DNA from: Alistipes dispar
Lineage (GTDB): Bacteria > Bacteroidota > Bacteroidia > Bacteroidales > Rikenellaceae
Length of the DNA: 64,000 bases
Direction: 5' to 3'
Assembly (NCBI RefSeq): GCF_006542685.1
Contig: NZ_AP019736.1
Location: 2,158,001-2,222,000, forward strand
Shown here: positions 50,666 through 59,390 of the stretch, in pieces
Position numbering within the stretch: the stretch's first letter is position 1
Layout of the letters: each line of letters opens with the position of its first letter
Made by a program: the position numbers and the translations under genes
Notes under the pieces: model-generated
What the model was told of the DNA's origin: nothing
What the model saw: only the letters and a program-made list of their open reading frames with translations
Databases searched by the model: none

Positions 50666-51079
50666 TCAGTCGATCTCGAACGTGCGGGCCGTGTCGCTGT
50701 CGGCGGTGATGCGCACGTTCATCGTGTTCTCCGGGAGCAGCTGTTCGATCTTCTCGGGCCACTCCACCAGGCAGAGGTCGCCCGAGTAGAAGTACTCCTC
50801 GTAGCCGAAGTCGTAGGCCTCGCGCTGGTCGTCGATGCGGTAGAAATCGAAGTGGTGGATACGCTCTTTGCCGGCCTTGTATTGGTTGACGATGGCGAAC
50901 GTGGGGCTGGTCACGGTGTCCGCCGATCCCAGCGCGGCGACGATCTCGCGGATGAGCGTCGTCTTGCCCGCCCCCATGCCGCCGCGGAAGGCGACCACCG
51001 TGCGGCGCCCCAGCGAGCGGATGACGGCCCGCGCCACGTCGGGCAGTTCGTCCTGCGATGTGATGTGTATGGTTCTCAT
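50666..51079 (-). CDS. tsaE: tRNA threonylcarbamoyladenosine biosynthesis ATPase
   Basis: ATPase partner of TsaB/TsaD in making t6A37 in tRNAs that read ANN codons. The 137-residue protein has the Walker A loop RGGMGAGKTTLIREIVAALG (residues about 34-53), TSPTFAIVNQY, and HFDFYRIDD with the catalytic/Walker B-like acids, then LCLVEWPEKIEQLLP. It begins one base after the porX stop, so the two are translationally linked. Confidence 0.95.
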   Translation of the reverse strand: MRTIHITSQDELPDVARAVIRSLGRRTVVAFRGGMGAGKTTLIREIVAALGSADTVTSPTFAIVNQYKAGKERIHHFDFYRIDDQREAYDFGYEEYFYSGDLCLVEWPEKIEQLLPENTMNVRITADSDTARTFEID

Positions 51080-51080
51080 G

Positions 51081-52631
51081 CTATTGTTTGGGTTTCAGTA
51101 CGATGTAGGGCACGATCATCTCCTGCATGGAAATGCCGCCGTGCTGGAACGTGTTGCGGTAGTAGCGGATATGCCGGTTGGCGTCGTTGTTGTAGATCAG
51201 GAAATCCGAGTTGTAGGCGAAGATGTAGCTCGAAGTGAGGTTGCTCGACGGCAGCTGGATGTCCTTCGGGTTGAGCACCTCGTACACCTCGCGCGAATTG
51301 TAGGCCAGGTTGCGTCCCGTCTTGTAGCGCAGGTTGGCCGAAGTCTCGCGGTCGCCGGTGACCTTCACGGGGTTGTCCACGCGGACCGTGCCGTGGTCCG
51401 AGGTGATGACCACCGTGTGCCCCCGCTCGGAGAGCAGTTTGAGGATGGTGTAGAGGTCCGAGTGCTCGAACCACGAGCGGGTCAGCGAGCGGAACGCCGC
51501 GTCGTCCTCCGTGAGCTCGCGGATGATGTCCGTCTCGGTCCGCGCGTGGGAGAGGATGTCGAGGAAGTTGTAAACGATCACCGAGAAGTCGGCGTCGTAA
51601 ACCTTCTGGATGTTGTCCACCAGCTTGCGGCCCTGTTCCGGGCGCACGAGCTTGTCGAACGAGAAACGCCACTGTTTGCCGTTCTGCTGCATCAGGCGCC
51701 GGAGGAACTCCTCCTCGTACTGGTTCTTGCCGCCCTCCTCGTTGTCGTTGAGCCACTTCTGGGGCATCAGCTTGTCGATGGCCAGCGGCATCAGCCCGGC
51801 GAAGACGGCGTTGCGGGCGTATTGCGTGGCCGTGGGAAGGATGGCGCAGTAGAAATCGTCCTGCACCACGTCGTAGTAGCCGCGCAGCAGCGAGGAGATC
51901 GAACGCCACTGGTCGTAGCGGAAGTTGTCGATCAGCAGCAGCGTCGTCTTGGGATTCTCGTCGGCCACGGGGAAGATTTTCGTCCGCATGAGCGTATGCG
52001 ACATCGTGGGCGTGTCCTCCGTGCGGCGGTTGATCCAGTTGTAGTAGTTGCGGCGGACGAATTTGCAGAACTCCTGGTTGGCCTCGACGCTCTGGTAGGA
52101 GAGCACCTCGCGGATGCTCCGGTCCGAGGATTCCGAAAGCTCGATCTCCCAGCCGGTGAGCCGGCGGTAGATCGAACACCAGTCCTGGAACGTCTCGGCC
52201 AACTGGAGCGACGAGGTGATGCGCCCGAACTCCGAGCGGTAGTCGGCCGTGGTCTGCTCGGTGACGAGCTGCTGCTGGTGGACGTTCTTCTTGATCGAGA
52301 GCAGCACCTGATTGGGATTCACGGGCTTGATGAGGTAGTCGGCGATCTTCGATCCCACGGCCTTGTCCATGATGTTCTCCTCCTCGCTCTTGGTGACCAT
52401 GATGACGGGTGTCGTCGGGCGCACCTCCTTGATCTTGGGCAGGGTTTCGAGTCCGGTCATACCGGGCATCATCTCGTCGAGGATAATCAGGTCGTAGGCC
52501 CCTTCGGAGGCCATGTCTATCGCGTCGTATCCGTTGTTGCAGGTGTCCACCTCGTAGCCTTTCTGCGTGAGAAACAGCACGTGCGGTTTCAGCAGTTCCA
52601 CTTCGTCGTCCACCCAGAGTATTTTGACCAT
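51081..52631 (-). CDS. porX: PorX-type response regulator with PglZ/alkaline-phosphatase domain
   Basis: A 516-residue fusion: receiver domain (residues 1-120) with phosphoacceptor Asp52 in LIILDEMMPGMTG, Thr80 and Lys102, a helical linker, and a C-terminal PglZ alkaline-phosphatase-superfamily domain from about 205 (LLLIDNFRYDQWRSI, nucleophile Thr in AILPTATQYARN, FLDILSHARTETD, VVITSDHGTVRVDNP). In Porphyromonas and Flavobacterium PorX regulates type IX secretion; in species without that system its role is less clear. No other type IX genes are visible here. The start at 52631 fits the promoter upstream. One base separates it from tsaE. Confidence 0.9.
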   Translation of the reverse strand: MVKILWVDDEVELLKPHVLFLTQKGYEVDTCNNGYDAIDMASEGAYDLIILDEMMPGMTGLETLPKIKEVRPTTPVIMVTKSEEENIMDKAVGSKIADYLIKPVNPNQVLLSIKKNVHQQQLVTEQTTADYRSEFGRITSSLQLAETFQDWCSIYRRLTGWEIELSESSDRSIREVLSYQSVEANQEFCKFVRRNYYNWINRRTEDTPTMSHTLMRTKIFPVADENPKTTLLLIDNFRYDQWRSISSLLRGYYDVVQDDFYCAILPTATQYARNAVFAGLMPLAIDKLMPQKWLNDNEEGGKNQYEEEFLRRLMQQNGKQWRFSFDKLVRPEQGRKLVDNIQKVYDADFSVIVYNFLDILSHARTETDIIRELTEDDAAFRSLTRSWFEHSDLYTILKLLSERGHTVVITSDHGTVRVDNPVKVTGDRETSANLRYKTGRNLAYNSREVYEVLNPKDIQLPSSNLTSSYIFAYNSDFLIYNNDANRHIRYYRNTFQHGGISMQEMIVPYIVLKPKQ

Positions 52632-52654
52632 AGCGCTGTCGTGATTGGGATTCG

Positions 52655-52686
52655 CAAAAATAGTGATTTTACCTCTCAAACGCAAA
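52655..52686 (-). promoter_or_regulatory. porX promoter
   Basis: On the minus strand TTTG (52686-52683), 20 bp, TATTTTTG (52662-52655): a full match to the phylum consensus. The start codon at 52631 is 24 bases downstream. Confidence 0.75.
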
Positions 52687-52913
52687 AACCGGGCGGTTTA
52701 TTGGACCGCCGGCGCGATTTTCGCCGTTCGGACGGTCATGGCGTTGTGCGCCAGCGAGTTGCTCGATTCCGGGCGGGAAGTCCGGAGCGGTCCTTCCGGC
52801 GGCGGAAACGGGATATTTCGGTTTTTCTGCGGGTTTTGCCCGATATTTGTTATCGCATTGTAAGCGTGGAAAGTAGGACGCGGATGAAAAAAAATGAAAA
52901 AAACGACCGTTTG

Positions 52914-52944
52914 TTGGCGGAAATACAAATAAAGTGTATATTTG
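52914..52944 (+). promoter_or_regulatory. HU gene promoter
   Basis: TTG (52914-52916), 20 bp, TATATTTG (52937-52944). The leader to ATG 52986 is about 35 bases and AT-rich, as usual for a highly expressed Bacteroidota gene. Confidence 0.7.
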
Positions 52945-52985
52945 CACTCCGAATCTCAGGTTAAACTCAATAAAACCACATAATT

Positions 52986-53258
52986 ATGACAAAGGCAGAT
53001 ATCGTAAGCGAAATCGCGAAGAGCACCGGCGTGGAGAAGGTGCAGGTGCAGGCTATCGTCGAGGCTTTCATGGAGAGCATCAAGACGTCGCTGACCCAGA
53101 AGAACAACGTGTATCTCCGCGGCTTCGGCAGTTTCATCGTGAAGAAACGCGCCAAGAAGGTAGCCCGCAACATCTCCAAGAACACGACCATCACTATTCC
53201 CGAACATAACATCCCTGCTTTCAAGCCCGCCAAGAGCTTCGCAGAGAAGGTGAAGTAA
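52986..53258 (+). CDS. HU-family DNA-binding protein
   Basis: A 90-residue histone-like protein that bends and compacts DNA. MTKADIVSEIAKSTGVEKVQ and VYLRGFGSFIVKKRAKKVAR are the HU/IHF fold, and NTTITIPEHNIPAFKPAKSF carries the Pro-containing DNA-binding arm. The gene has its own strong promoter. It is followed after 31 bp by the tiny ribosomal-protein-like gene. Confidence 0.95.
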   Translation: MTKADIVSEIAKSTGVEKVQVQAIVEAFMESIKTSLTQKNNVYLRGFGSFIVKKRAKKVARNISKNTTITIPEHNIPAFKPAKSFAEKVK

Positions 53259-53289
53259 AAATAAGAACCTCTAAAATTTTTTAAGGACT

Positions 53290-53379
53290 ATGCCAAACGG
53301 AAAGAAGCATAAGCGTCACAAGATGGCTACCCACAAGCGTAAAAAACGTCTTCGCAAGAACCGTCACAAGAAAAAGTAG
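53290..53379 (+). CDS. 29-residue basic protein of the AURKAIP1/COX24 (small-subunit ribosomal protein) type
   Basis: ATG 53290 opens a 30-codon frame ending TAG at 53377. The product is almost entirely Lys, Arg and His: MPNGKKHKRHKMATHKRKKR then LRKNRHKKK. The KMxxHKRKKRxRKxRxK core is that of the AURKAIP1/COX24 domain, the mitochondrial mS38/bacterial bS22-type small ribosomal proteins that thread into rRNA. It is conserved in this size and place in Bacteroidota as far as I recall. AT-rich leader, no Shine-Dalgarno. It is easily missed by gene finders because of its length. Confidence 0.8.
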   Translation: MPNGKKHKRHKMATHKRKKRLRKNRHKKK

Positions 53380-53401
53380 GGTAGCGCTGTACTAACGGGA
53401 T

Positions 53402-53432
53402 AAAGCTAAAGGAGCAGGGCTCTTTTAGCTTT
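53402..53432 (+). terminator. 14-bp hairpin after the AURKAIP1/COX24-like gene
   Basis: AAAGCTAAAGGAGC (53402-53415) pairs with 53419-53432 (one wobble) around an AGG loop, followed by ACCTATTTATTT. This is likely the end of the HU/small protein transcript before rng, although the U-tract is broken. Confidence 0.65.
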
Positions 53433-53607
53433 ACCTATTTATTTCCGAGCGGTCGCGCCGCTCCTCCGGCTTTCGCCGTACGCACGCACGGTGCGTTGAT
53501 TTTCAGCAGATATTGGAGCCTGCCGCCGCTCCATTCCTATCAGGCGGTACGATACTAATTTTTTCAGCATTCCGCGCCCGCCGGAGGGCCGGCGCGGCAC
53601 ACGATAT

Positions 53608-55158
53608 ATGAACAGAGAGTTAATCGTTAGCGTCACCCCGGCCGAGATCTCCATCGCCCTGTGCGAGGACAAGGTGCTCGTCGAGCTCAACAAGGAGCAG
53701 TGTCAGACGGGGTTTTCCGTGGGGGACATCTACCTCGGGAAGGTGCGTAAGATCATGCCGGGGCTCAACGCGGCATTCGTCAATATAGGGCACGAGAAGG
53801 ACGCCTTCATCCACTACCTCGACCTGGGCGGACAGTTCCGCTCGTTGCAGAAGCTCGTCGCCTCGCAGCAGCCCGGCAAGCGGGGCCTGCGCGTCGAGAG
53901 CATGAAGCTCGAGGCGCCGGTGGAGAAGGAGGGCAAGATCGGCGACTACCTCCAGGTGGGGCAGCAGATCATGGTGCAGGTGGCCAAGGAGGCCATTTCA
54001 ACCAAGGGACCGCGCCTGACGGCCGACATTTCGCTCGCCGGCCGCAACGTGGTGCTGGTCCCCTTCTCGTCGAAGGTCTTCCTTTCGCAGAAGATCCGTT
54101 CGGCGGAGGAGAAGAAGCGCCTCAAGCGCATCGCGGCGGCGGTGCTTCCGAAGAATTTCGGCGTCATCATCCGCACGGCCGCCATGGAGGCCCGGGACGA
54201 GGACATCGAGCACGACATCCAGACGCAGATCGACCGCTGGCGCAAGACCGTGGCGGCCATCCGCAAGCATACGGCCCCCGACCAGCTGATGAGCGAGATG
54301 AACCGCGCCAACACGATCATCCGCGACTCGCTCAACGGCTCCTTCTCGCAGATCGCCGTGGACGACGAGGCCATGTACAACGAGATCCGCAACTACATCA
54401 AGCAGATCGACCCCGAGAAGGTGAAGATCGTCAAGCTCTACAAGGGCAAGGTCCCCATTTTCGACAACTTCGACATCTCGAAGCAGATCAAGTCGCTCTT
54501 CGCCAAGTACGTCTCGCTCCGGCGCGGCGCCTACCTCATCATCGAGCATACGGAGGCCATGAACGTCATCGACGTCAATTCGGGCAACCGCACCAAGGCC
54601 GAGGACAACCAGGAGCAGACCGCGATGGACGTGAACCTGGCCGCGGCGAAGGAGATCGCCCGGCAACTGCGGCTGCGCGACCTGGGCGGCATCGTCATCA
54701 TCGACTTCATCGACCTGCACAAGGCGCAGAACAAACAGGCGCTCTACGACGAGATGGTGAAGCTGATGGCCACCGACAAGGCCAAGCACACCGTGCTGCC
54801 GCTCACGAAGTTCGGACTGATGCAGATCACGCGCCAGCGGGTGCGCCCCGTGGCCGTGGAGAGCGTTTCGGACGTCTGCCCGACGTGCAACGGCACGGGC
54901 AAGATCGAGCCGACGGTGCTGCTCGACAAGAAGATCGAGAATCAGATTTCGTTTCTCACGCAGGACCGCGGCCACAAGTTCATCAAGCTGGTGGTCAGCC
55001 CCTATGTGGCGGCTTTCCTCAGGAAGGGCCTGATTTCGCTGCGCCGCCGCTGGGAGTGGAAATACAAGGTGCGGATCGAGATCGCCGAGGACCAGAGCAC
55101 CGGCATCGTCGAGGTGCATTACCACGATAAGAATGATAACGATTTGATAAACAAATAA
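53608..55158 (+). CDS. rng: Ribonuclease G (RNase E/G family)
   Basis: Endoribonuclease for rRNA maturation and mRNA decay. The 516-residue protein starts MNRELIVSVTPAEISIALCE, has the S1 RNA-binding domain (about 36-125: DIYLGKVRKIMPGLNAAFVN), a 5'-sensor region, and the DNase I-like catalytic core: MNVIDVNSGNRTKAEDNQ and LGGIVIIDFIDL with the two metal-binding Asp. The Zn-link reads VCPTCNGTGKIE. It lacks the long C-terminal scaffold of RNase E. It begins about 175 bp after the hairpin following the small gene; a 165-bp gene-free gap precedes mfd. Confidence 0.96.
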   Translation: MNRELIVSVTPAEISIALCEDKVLVELNKEQCQTGFSVGDIYLGKVRKIMPGLNAAFVNIGHEKDAFIHYLDLGGQFRSLQKLVASQQPGKRGLRVESMKLEAPVEKEGKIGDYLQVGQQIMVQVAKEAISTKGPRLTADISLAGRNVVLVPFSSKVFLSQKIRSAEEKKRLKRIAAAVLPKNFGVIIRTAAMEARDEDIEHDIQTQIDRWRKTVAAIRKHTAPDQLMSEMNRANTIIRDSLNGSFSQIAVDDEAMYNEIRNYIKQIDPEKVKIVKLYKGKVPIFDNFDISKQIKSLFAKYVSLRRGAYLIIEHTEAMNVIDVNSGNRTKAEDNQEQTAMDVNLAAAKEIARQLRLRDLGGIVIIDFIDLHKAQNKQALYDEMVKLMATDKAKHTVLPLTKFGLMQITRQRVRPVAVESVSDVCPTCNGTGKIEPTVLLDKKIENQISFLTQDRGHKFIKLVVSPYVAAFLRKGLISLRRRWEWKYKVRIEIAEDQSTGIVEVHYHDKNDNDLINK

Positions 55159-55323
55159 TTCGGGCCTGTCGTCGGGCTTCCGGGAATTTCCGCCCTGCCG
55201 GGCCGGCGCGTGTGCGGGCGGGAGGCCGCCGCACGGGGCCGGAGGCTGGCGGCGGAAGACCGGCCTCCGGTATCCGGAGTCCCGGCGATTTTCCGGCGAC
55301 CGGTCCGATTCGAAGTGTCATCC

Positions 55324-58300
55324 ATGACCGTCCGTGAGCAATTGGCGCAGTTCGCCGCCGGGTCGAAACCCCTCGGCGCGTTGTGCCGCGAATACAGGAG
55401 CGAACGTGCCGTCGTCCATCTCGAGGAGCTGGTCGGCGGGGCGCTCTCGTTTTATGCCTCCGCGGCGGTCGCGCGGACGGGGGGCGTGCACCTCTTCGTC
55501 GCCGAGGACCGCGACGCGGCGGCCTACCTCGTGAACGACTTCTACAACCTGCTGGACGAAGAGCGCGTCTGCTTCTTTCCCTCCTCCTACAAGCATTCGG
55601 CTGCCAACGGTGCGGAGGATGCGCAGGGCGTCGTGCAGCGCACGGCGACGATGAACGCCCTGCGGAGTTTTTCCGGAGCGGGCTATCTGGTGGTCTGCAC
55701 CTATCCCGAGGCGCTGGCCGAACGGGTCGCGGATGCGGAGGCGCTGCGGCGCGGGACGATCGCCGTGCGCGTCGGGGACCGCTTCTCGATCGAGGTGCTC
55801 GAGCAGGAGCTGGCCGATGCGGATTTCACGCGCGTGGATTTCGTCTATGAACCCGGGCAGTACTCCGTGCGCGGCGGCATCGTGGACGTCTTCTCCTACT
55901 CGGAGAGCAAACCCTACCGTCTGGACTTCTTCGGCGACGAGGTCGATTCGATCCGGCGGTTCAACATATCGAGCCAGCTCTCGTCGGACAGGCTCGACCG
56001 CGTGGAGATCATCCCCGACCTGAACGCCGCGCGGAGCGGCGCGCGCGTCTCCCTCGCGCAGTTCGCCGGGCCGCAGGCCGCATGGTGGTTCTACGATGCG
56101 GACTACGTGCTGCGCCGGGTGAACGACGTGCGGCGCAAAACGCTCGCGGACATGGAGCGTCCCGAGGAGGCGGATTCGTTGCTGACCAGCCGCAACGGCC
56201 TGCTGGCCGATCTGGCAGGGGCGCGGCTCCTGCTGCTGCGCGACAACCTGCCGGAGCGGCCCGCCACGGCGACGGTGCGCTTTTCGACGGCGCCGCAGCC
56301 GAAGTTCAACAAGAATTTCGAGATGCTCGCCGACGACATGATCCGCAACGCCCTGCGGGGATACGACACCTATATTCTTTCGGAGAACAAGGCGCAGGTC
56401 GAACGGCTGGAGAACATCTTCCACCAGATCGGCCGCGGACAGGCCGTCGTGCGGTCGCTGCCGGTGACCCTCCACGAGGGGTTCGCGGACAACGACCTGA
56501 AGCTGTGCCTCTACACCGACCACCAGATTTTCGACCGCTACCAGCGCTACCGCATCAACGGCGAGATCCGGCGCGACGAGCAGATGACCGTCGCCGAGCT
56601 GAACCAGTTGCGCCCGGGCGACTACGTGGTGCACATCGATCACGGCGTGGGGCGTTTCGACGGGCTGGTGAAGATCGAGGAGAACGGCAAGACGCACGAG
56701 GCGATCAAGCTCGTCTATAAGGACGGTGACGTGCTGTTCGTGAACGTCCATTCGCTGCACCGCATCGCGCGCTACAAGTCGGGCGACGGGGAGCCTCCGA
56801 AGGTCTATAAGCTCGGCAGCGGCGCCTGGCAGAAGCTCAAGAACGCCACCAAGAAGGCCGTCAAGGACATCTCGCGCCAGCTCATCGCGCTCTACGCCAA
56901 GCGCAAGGCTTCGAAGGGGTTCGCCTTCTCGCCGGACAGCTACCTGCAGCACGAGCTGGAGGCGTCGTTCCGCTGGGAGGACACGCCCGACCAGCAGGCG
57001 GCGACGGCGGCCGTCAAGAAGGACATGGAGTCGGACCAGCCGATGGACCGGCTCGTGTGCGGCGACGTGGGATTCGGCAAGACCGAGGTGGCCATCCGCG
57101 CGGCGTTCAAGGCCGCCGTGGACGGCAAGCAGGTCGCCGTGCTGGTCCCCACGACGATCCTCGCCCTGCAACACTACCGCTCCTTCATGGAGCGGCTGCG
57201 CGACTTCCCGGTGCGGGTGGAGTATCTCAACCGCACGAAATCGTCCCGGGAGGTGAAGCAGATCTGCGCCGACCTGGCCGCGGGGAAGATCGACATCCTA
57301 ATCGGCACGCACAAGATGCTGGGCCGGCAGGTCGTCTTCCGCGACCTGGGGCTGCTCATCATCGACGAGGAGCAGAAGTTCGGCGTCGCGGCCAAGGAGA
57401 AGCTGACCGAAATGAGCGTTTCGGTCGATACGCTGACGCTCACCGCCACGCCCATCCCGCGCACGCTGCAATTCTCGCTCATGGGGTCGCGCGACCTGTC
57501 GGTGATCTCCACGCCGCCGCCCAACCGGCAGCCGATCCTCACCGAGTCGCACGTCTTCTCGGAGGAGATCGTCCGCGACGCCGTCGAGAGGGAGCTGGCG
57601 CGCGGCGGGCAGGTCTATTTCGTCCACAACCGGGTCGAGGACTTGCAGACCTTGCAGGGGATGGTCACGCGCCTCTGTCCGAAGGCCCGCGTGGCCGTCG
57701 GACACGGCAAGATGCCTGCCGAACAGCTCGAACGGCTCATCATGGACTTCATCTACGGGGAATTCGACGTGCTGGTTTCGACGACGATCGTCGAGAACGG
57801 CATCGACATTCCCAACGCCAATACGATCATCGTCAATAACGCCCAGCACTTCGGACTGAGCGACCTGCACCAGTTGCGCGGCCGCGTGGGACGTTCGAAC
57901 CAGAAGGCCTACTGCTACCTGCTGTCGCCGCCCGAGGAGCTGCTGTCGCCCGACGCGCGGCGCCGGCTCCGGGCCATCGAGGAGTTCTCGGACCTCGGGT
58001 CGGGATTCAATATCGCCATGCAGGACCTCGACATCCGCGGCGCGGGCAACCTGCTGGGGGCCGAGCAGAGCGGATTCATCGCCGACATCGGTTTCGAGAC
58101 CTACCAGAAGATCATGCAGGAGGCCGTCGCCGAACTGCGGGCCGAGGGGCTGGAGCTTCCGGGACTCGACGCCGCGGAGCGGCAGGCGGTCGAGCAACTG
58201 CGTTTCATCGACGACGCCCATATCGAGATCGAGGTGGAGGCTTCGCTGCCGGACGGCTACGTGGCGCAGCAGGCCGAGCGCCTGAAACTCTACCGCGAAC

Positions 58301-58653
58301 TGGACTCGACGAAGGACGAGGCGGCGCTCGAAGCCTTCGAAAGCCGCTTGGCGGACCGCTTCGGTCCGCTGCCGCGCGCCGCGAAGGAGCTGCTCAACGT
58401 GGTGCGGCTCCGCTGGGAGGCCATCCGGCTGGGCATGGAGCGGGTGAAGGTCAAGAACGGACTGATGATCGTGCATTTCGTGGGCGAGGAAAATTCGCCC
58501 TATTACAAAAGCGATACCTTCATGCAACTGTTGCAGCGCGTTACGCAGCGCCCCGACCGATTCGTGCTCAAGCAGCACAATAATCGGCTGGCGATGACCG
58601 TTAGGAATGTCAAAGACGTCGAGGACGCCTACAAAACGCTCCGGGAGTTATGA
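55324..58653 (+). CDS. mfd: Transcription-repair coupling factor
   Basis: A DNA translocase that removes RNA polymerase stalled at lesions and recruits UvrA. ATG 55324 is preferred; the frame upstream is low-complexity non-coding. The 1109-residue protein has the UvrB-homology N-terminal modules (YEPGQYSVRGGIVDVFSYSE), the CarD-like RNAP-interaction domain (RPGDYVVHIDHGVGRFDGL near 437), RecG-type motor motifs (Walker A CGDVGFGKTEVAIRAAF near 579; LLIIDEEQKFGV; TLTATPIPRTLQFSL) and the TRCF C-terminal domain. It overlaps coaX by 4 bp (ATGA). Confidence 0.97.
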   Translation: MTVREQLAQFAAGSKPLGALCREYRSERAVVHLEELVGGALSFYASAAVARTGGVHLFVAEDRDAAAYLVNDFYNLLDEERVCFFPSSYKHSAANGAEDAQGVVQRTATMNALRSFSGAGYLVVCTYPEALAERVADAEALRRGTIAVRVGDRFSIEVLEQELADADFTRVDFVYEPGQYSVRGGIVDVFSYSESKPYRLDFFGDEVDSIRRFNISSQLSSDRLDRVEIIPDLNAARSGARVSLAQFAGPQAAWWFYDADYVLRRVNDVRRKTLADMERPEEADSLLTSRNGLLADLAGARLLLLRDNLPERPATATVRFSTAPQPKFNKNFEMLADDMIRNALRGYDTYILSENKAQVERLENIFHQIGRGQAVVRSLPVTLHEGFADNDLKLCLYTDHQIFDRYQRYRINGEIRRDEQMTVAELNQLRPGDYVVHIDHGVGRFDGLVKIEENGKTHEAIKLVYKDGDVLFVNVHSLHRIARYKSGDGEPPKVYKLGSGAWQKLKNATKKAVKDISRQLIALYAKRKASKGFAFSPDSYLQHELEASFRWEDTPDQQAATAAVKKDMESDQPMDRLVCGDVGFGKTEVAIRAAFKAAVDGKQVAVLVPTTILALQHYRSFMERLRDFPVRVEYLNRTKSSREVKQICADLAAGKIDILIGTHKMLGRQVVFRDLGLLIIDEEQKFGVAAKEKLTEMSVSVDTLTLTATPIPRTLQFSLMGSRDLSVISTPPPNRQPILTESHVFSEEIVRDAVERELARGGQVYFVHNRVEDLQTLQGMVTRLCPKARVAVGHGKMPAEQLERLIMDFIYGEFDVLVSTTIVENGIDIPNANTIIVNNAQHFGLSDLHQLRGRVGRSNQKAYCYLLSPPEELLSPDARRRLRAIEEFSDLGSGFNIAMQDLDIRGAGNLLGAEQSGFIADIGFETYQKIMQEAVAELRAEGLELPGLDAAERQAVEQLRFIDDAHIEIEVEASLPDGYVAQQAERLKLYRELDSTKDEAALEAFESRLADRFGPLPRAAKELLNVVRLRWEAIRLGMERVKVKNGLMIVHFVGEENSPYYKSDTFMQLLQRVTQRPDRFVLKQHNNRLAMTVRNVKDVEDAYKTLREL

Positions 58654-59390
58654 ATCTCGTCGTCGATATAGGCAATACGCTCCTCAAACTCGCCGTTTTC
58701 GACGGCGGCCGGCTCGTGGCGCAGCAGTGCGTCGGAGAGCTGCGGGAAGAGACCTTCGCCGGGCTGCTCGGCGGCGCGCGGGCCGCGCGGGCCGTCGTCG
58801 CTTCGACGCGGGGCGAAGCTCCGGCGATCGTGGAGGCGGTGCGGCGGCATACGGGTTACCTGCTGGAGTTCACTCCGGCGACGCCCGTGCCGATCGGCAA
58901 CGCCTACCTCACGCCCGCGACGCTGGGCCGCGACCGGCTGGCGGCGGCCGTGGGAGCCGCGACGCTCTACCCGGGACGCAATGCGCTGATCGTCGATTTC
59001 GGGACGGCCGTGACGCTGGATTTCGTCTCGGCCGACGGCGTGTTCCGCGGCGGCTGCATCTCGCCTGGTATGGCGATGCGGTTCCGCGCGCTGCACGAAT
59101 ACACGGCCGCGCTGCCGCTGTGCGACGCCACCGATTCCGCGGAGCTGCTCGGGCGGACCACCGACGAGGCCGTGCGCCTCGGGGTGATGAATTCGCTGGC
59201 CTTCGAAATCGAGGGTTATATCGCCCGCATGCAGGGCGAAATTGAGGATTTGTGCGTAATTTTTACCGGAGGGGACACGAATTTCTTTGCGAAAAGAATT
59301 AAAAATACGATATTTGCAAATTGTAATCTCGTCTTTTGGGGATTGAACAGAATTTTAGAGTACAATGCAAGTGAAGAACACCTTGATTAA
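58650..59390 (+). CDS. coaX: Type III pantothenate kinase
   Basis: First step of coenzyme A synthesis. The 246-residue ASKHA-fold protein shows MNLVVDIGNTLLKLAVFDGG (phosphate-1 loop), LGRDRLAAAVGAATLYPG, the DFGTAVTLDFVSADGVFRGG motif with GCISPGMAMR, and FTGGDTNFFAKRIKN. Start ATG overlaps the mfd stop by 4 bp. Its 3' end overlaps the next gene by 26 bp, so coaX translation is coupled on both sides. Confidence 0.95.
   Translation: MNLVVDIGNTLLKLAVFDGGRLVAQQCVGELREETFAGLLGGARAARAVVASTRGEAPAIVEAVRRHTGYLLEFTPATPVPIGNAYLTPATLGRDRLAAAVGAATLYPGRNALIVDFGTAVTLDFVSADGVFRGGCISPGMAMRFRALHEYTAALPLCDATDSAELLGRTTDEAVRLGVMNSLAFEIEGYIARMQGEIEDLCVIFTGGDTNFFAKRIKNTIFANCNLVFWGLNRILEYNASEEHLD

Larger units (their letters stand above)
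52632..52985. other. 354-bp divergent regulatory region between porX and HU
   Basis: Contains the porX promoter at its left and the HU promoter at its right; the middle (about 52690-52900) shows no gene and turns AT-rich toward HU (AAAAAAAATGAAAAAAA near 52888). A short frame ending at 52964 has no supporting features. Confidence 0.6.

Noticed and set aside
55239..55270. CCGGAGGC/GCCTCCGG stem before mfd as a regulatory RNA
   Set aside because: Eight base pairs with a 16-base loop in very GC-rich DNA is expected by chance.
55210..55323. Upstream extension of mfd
   Set aside because: The added 38 residues are low-complexity Arg/Ala sequence with small inverted repeats; conserved Mfd sequence begins after ATG 55324.
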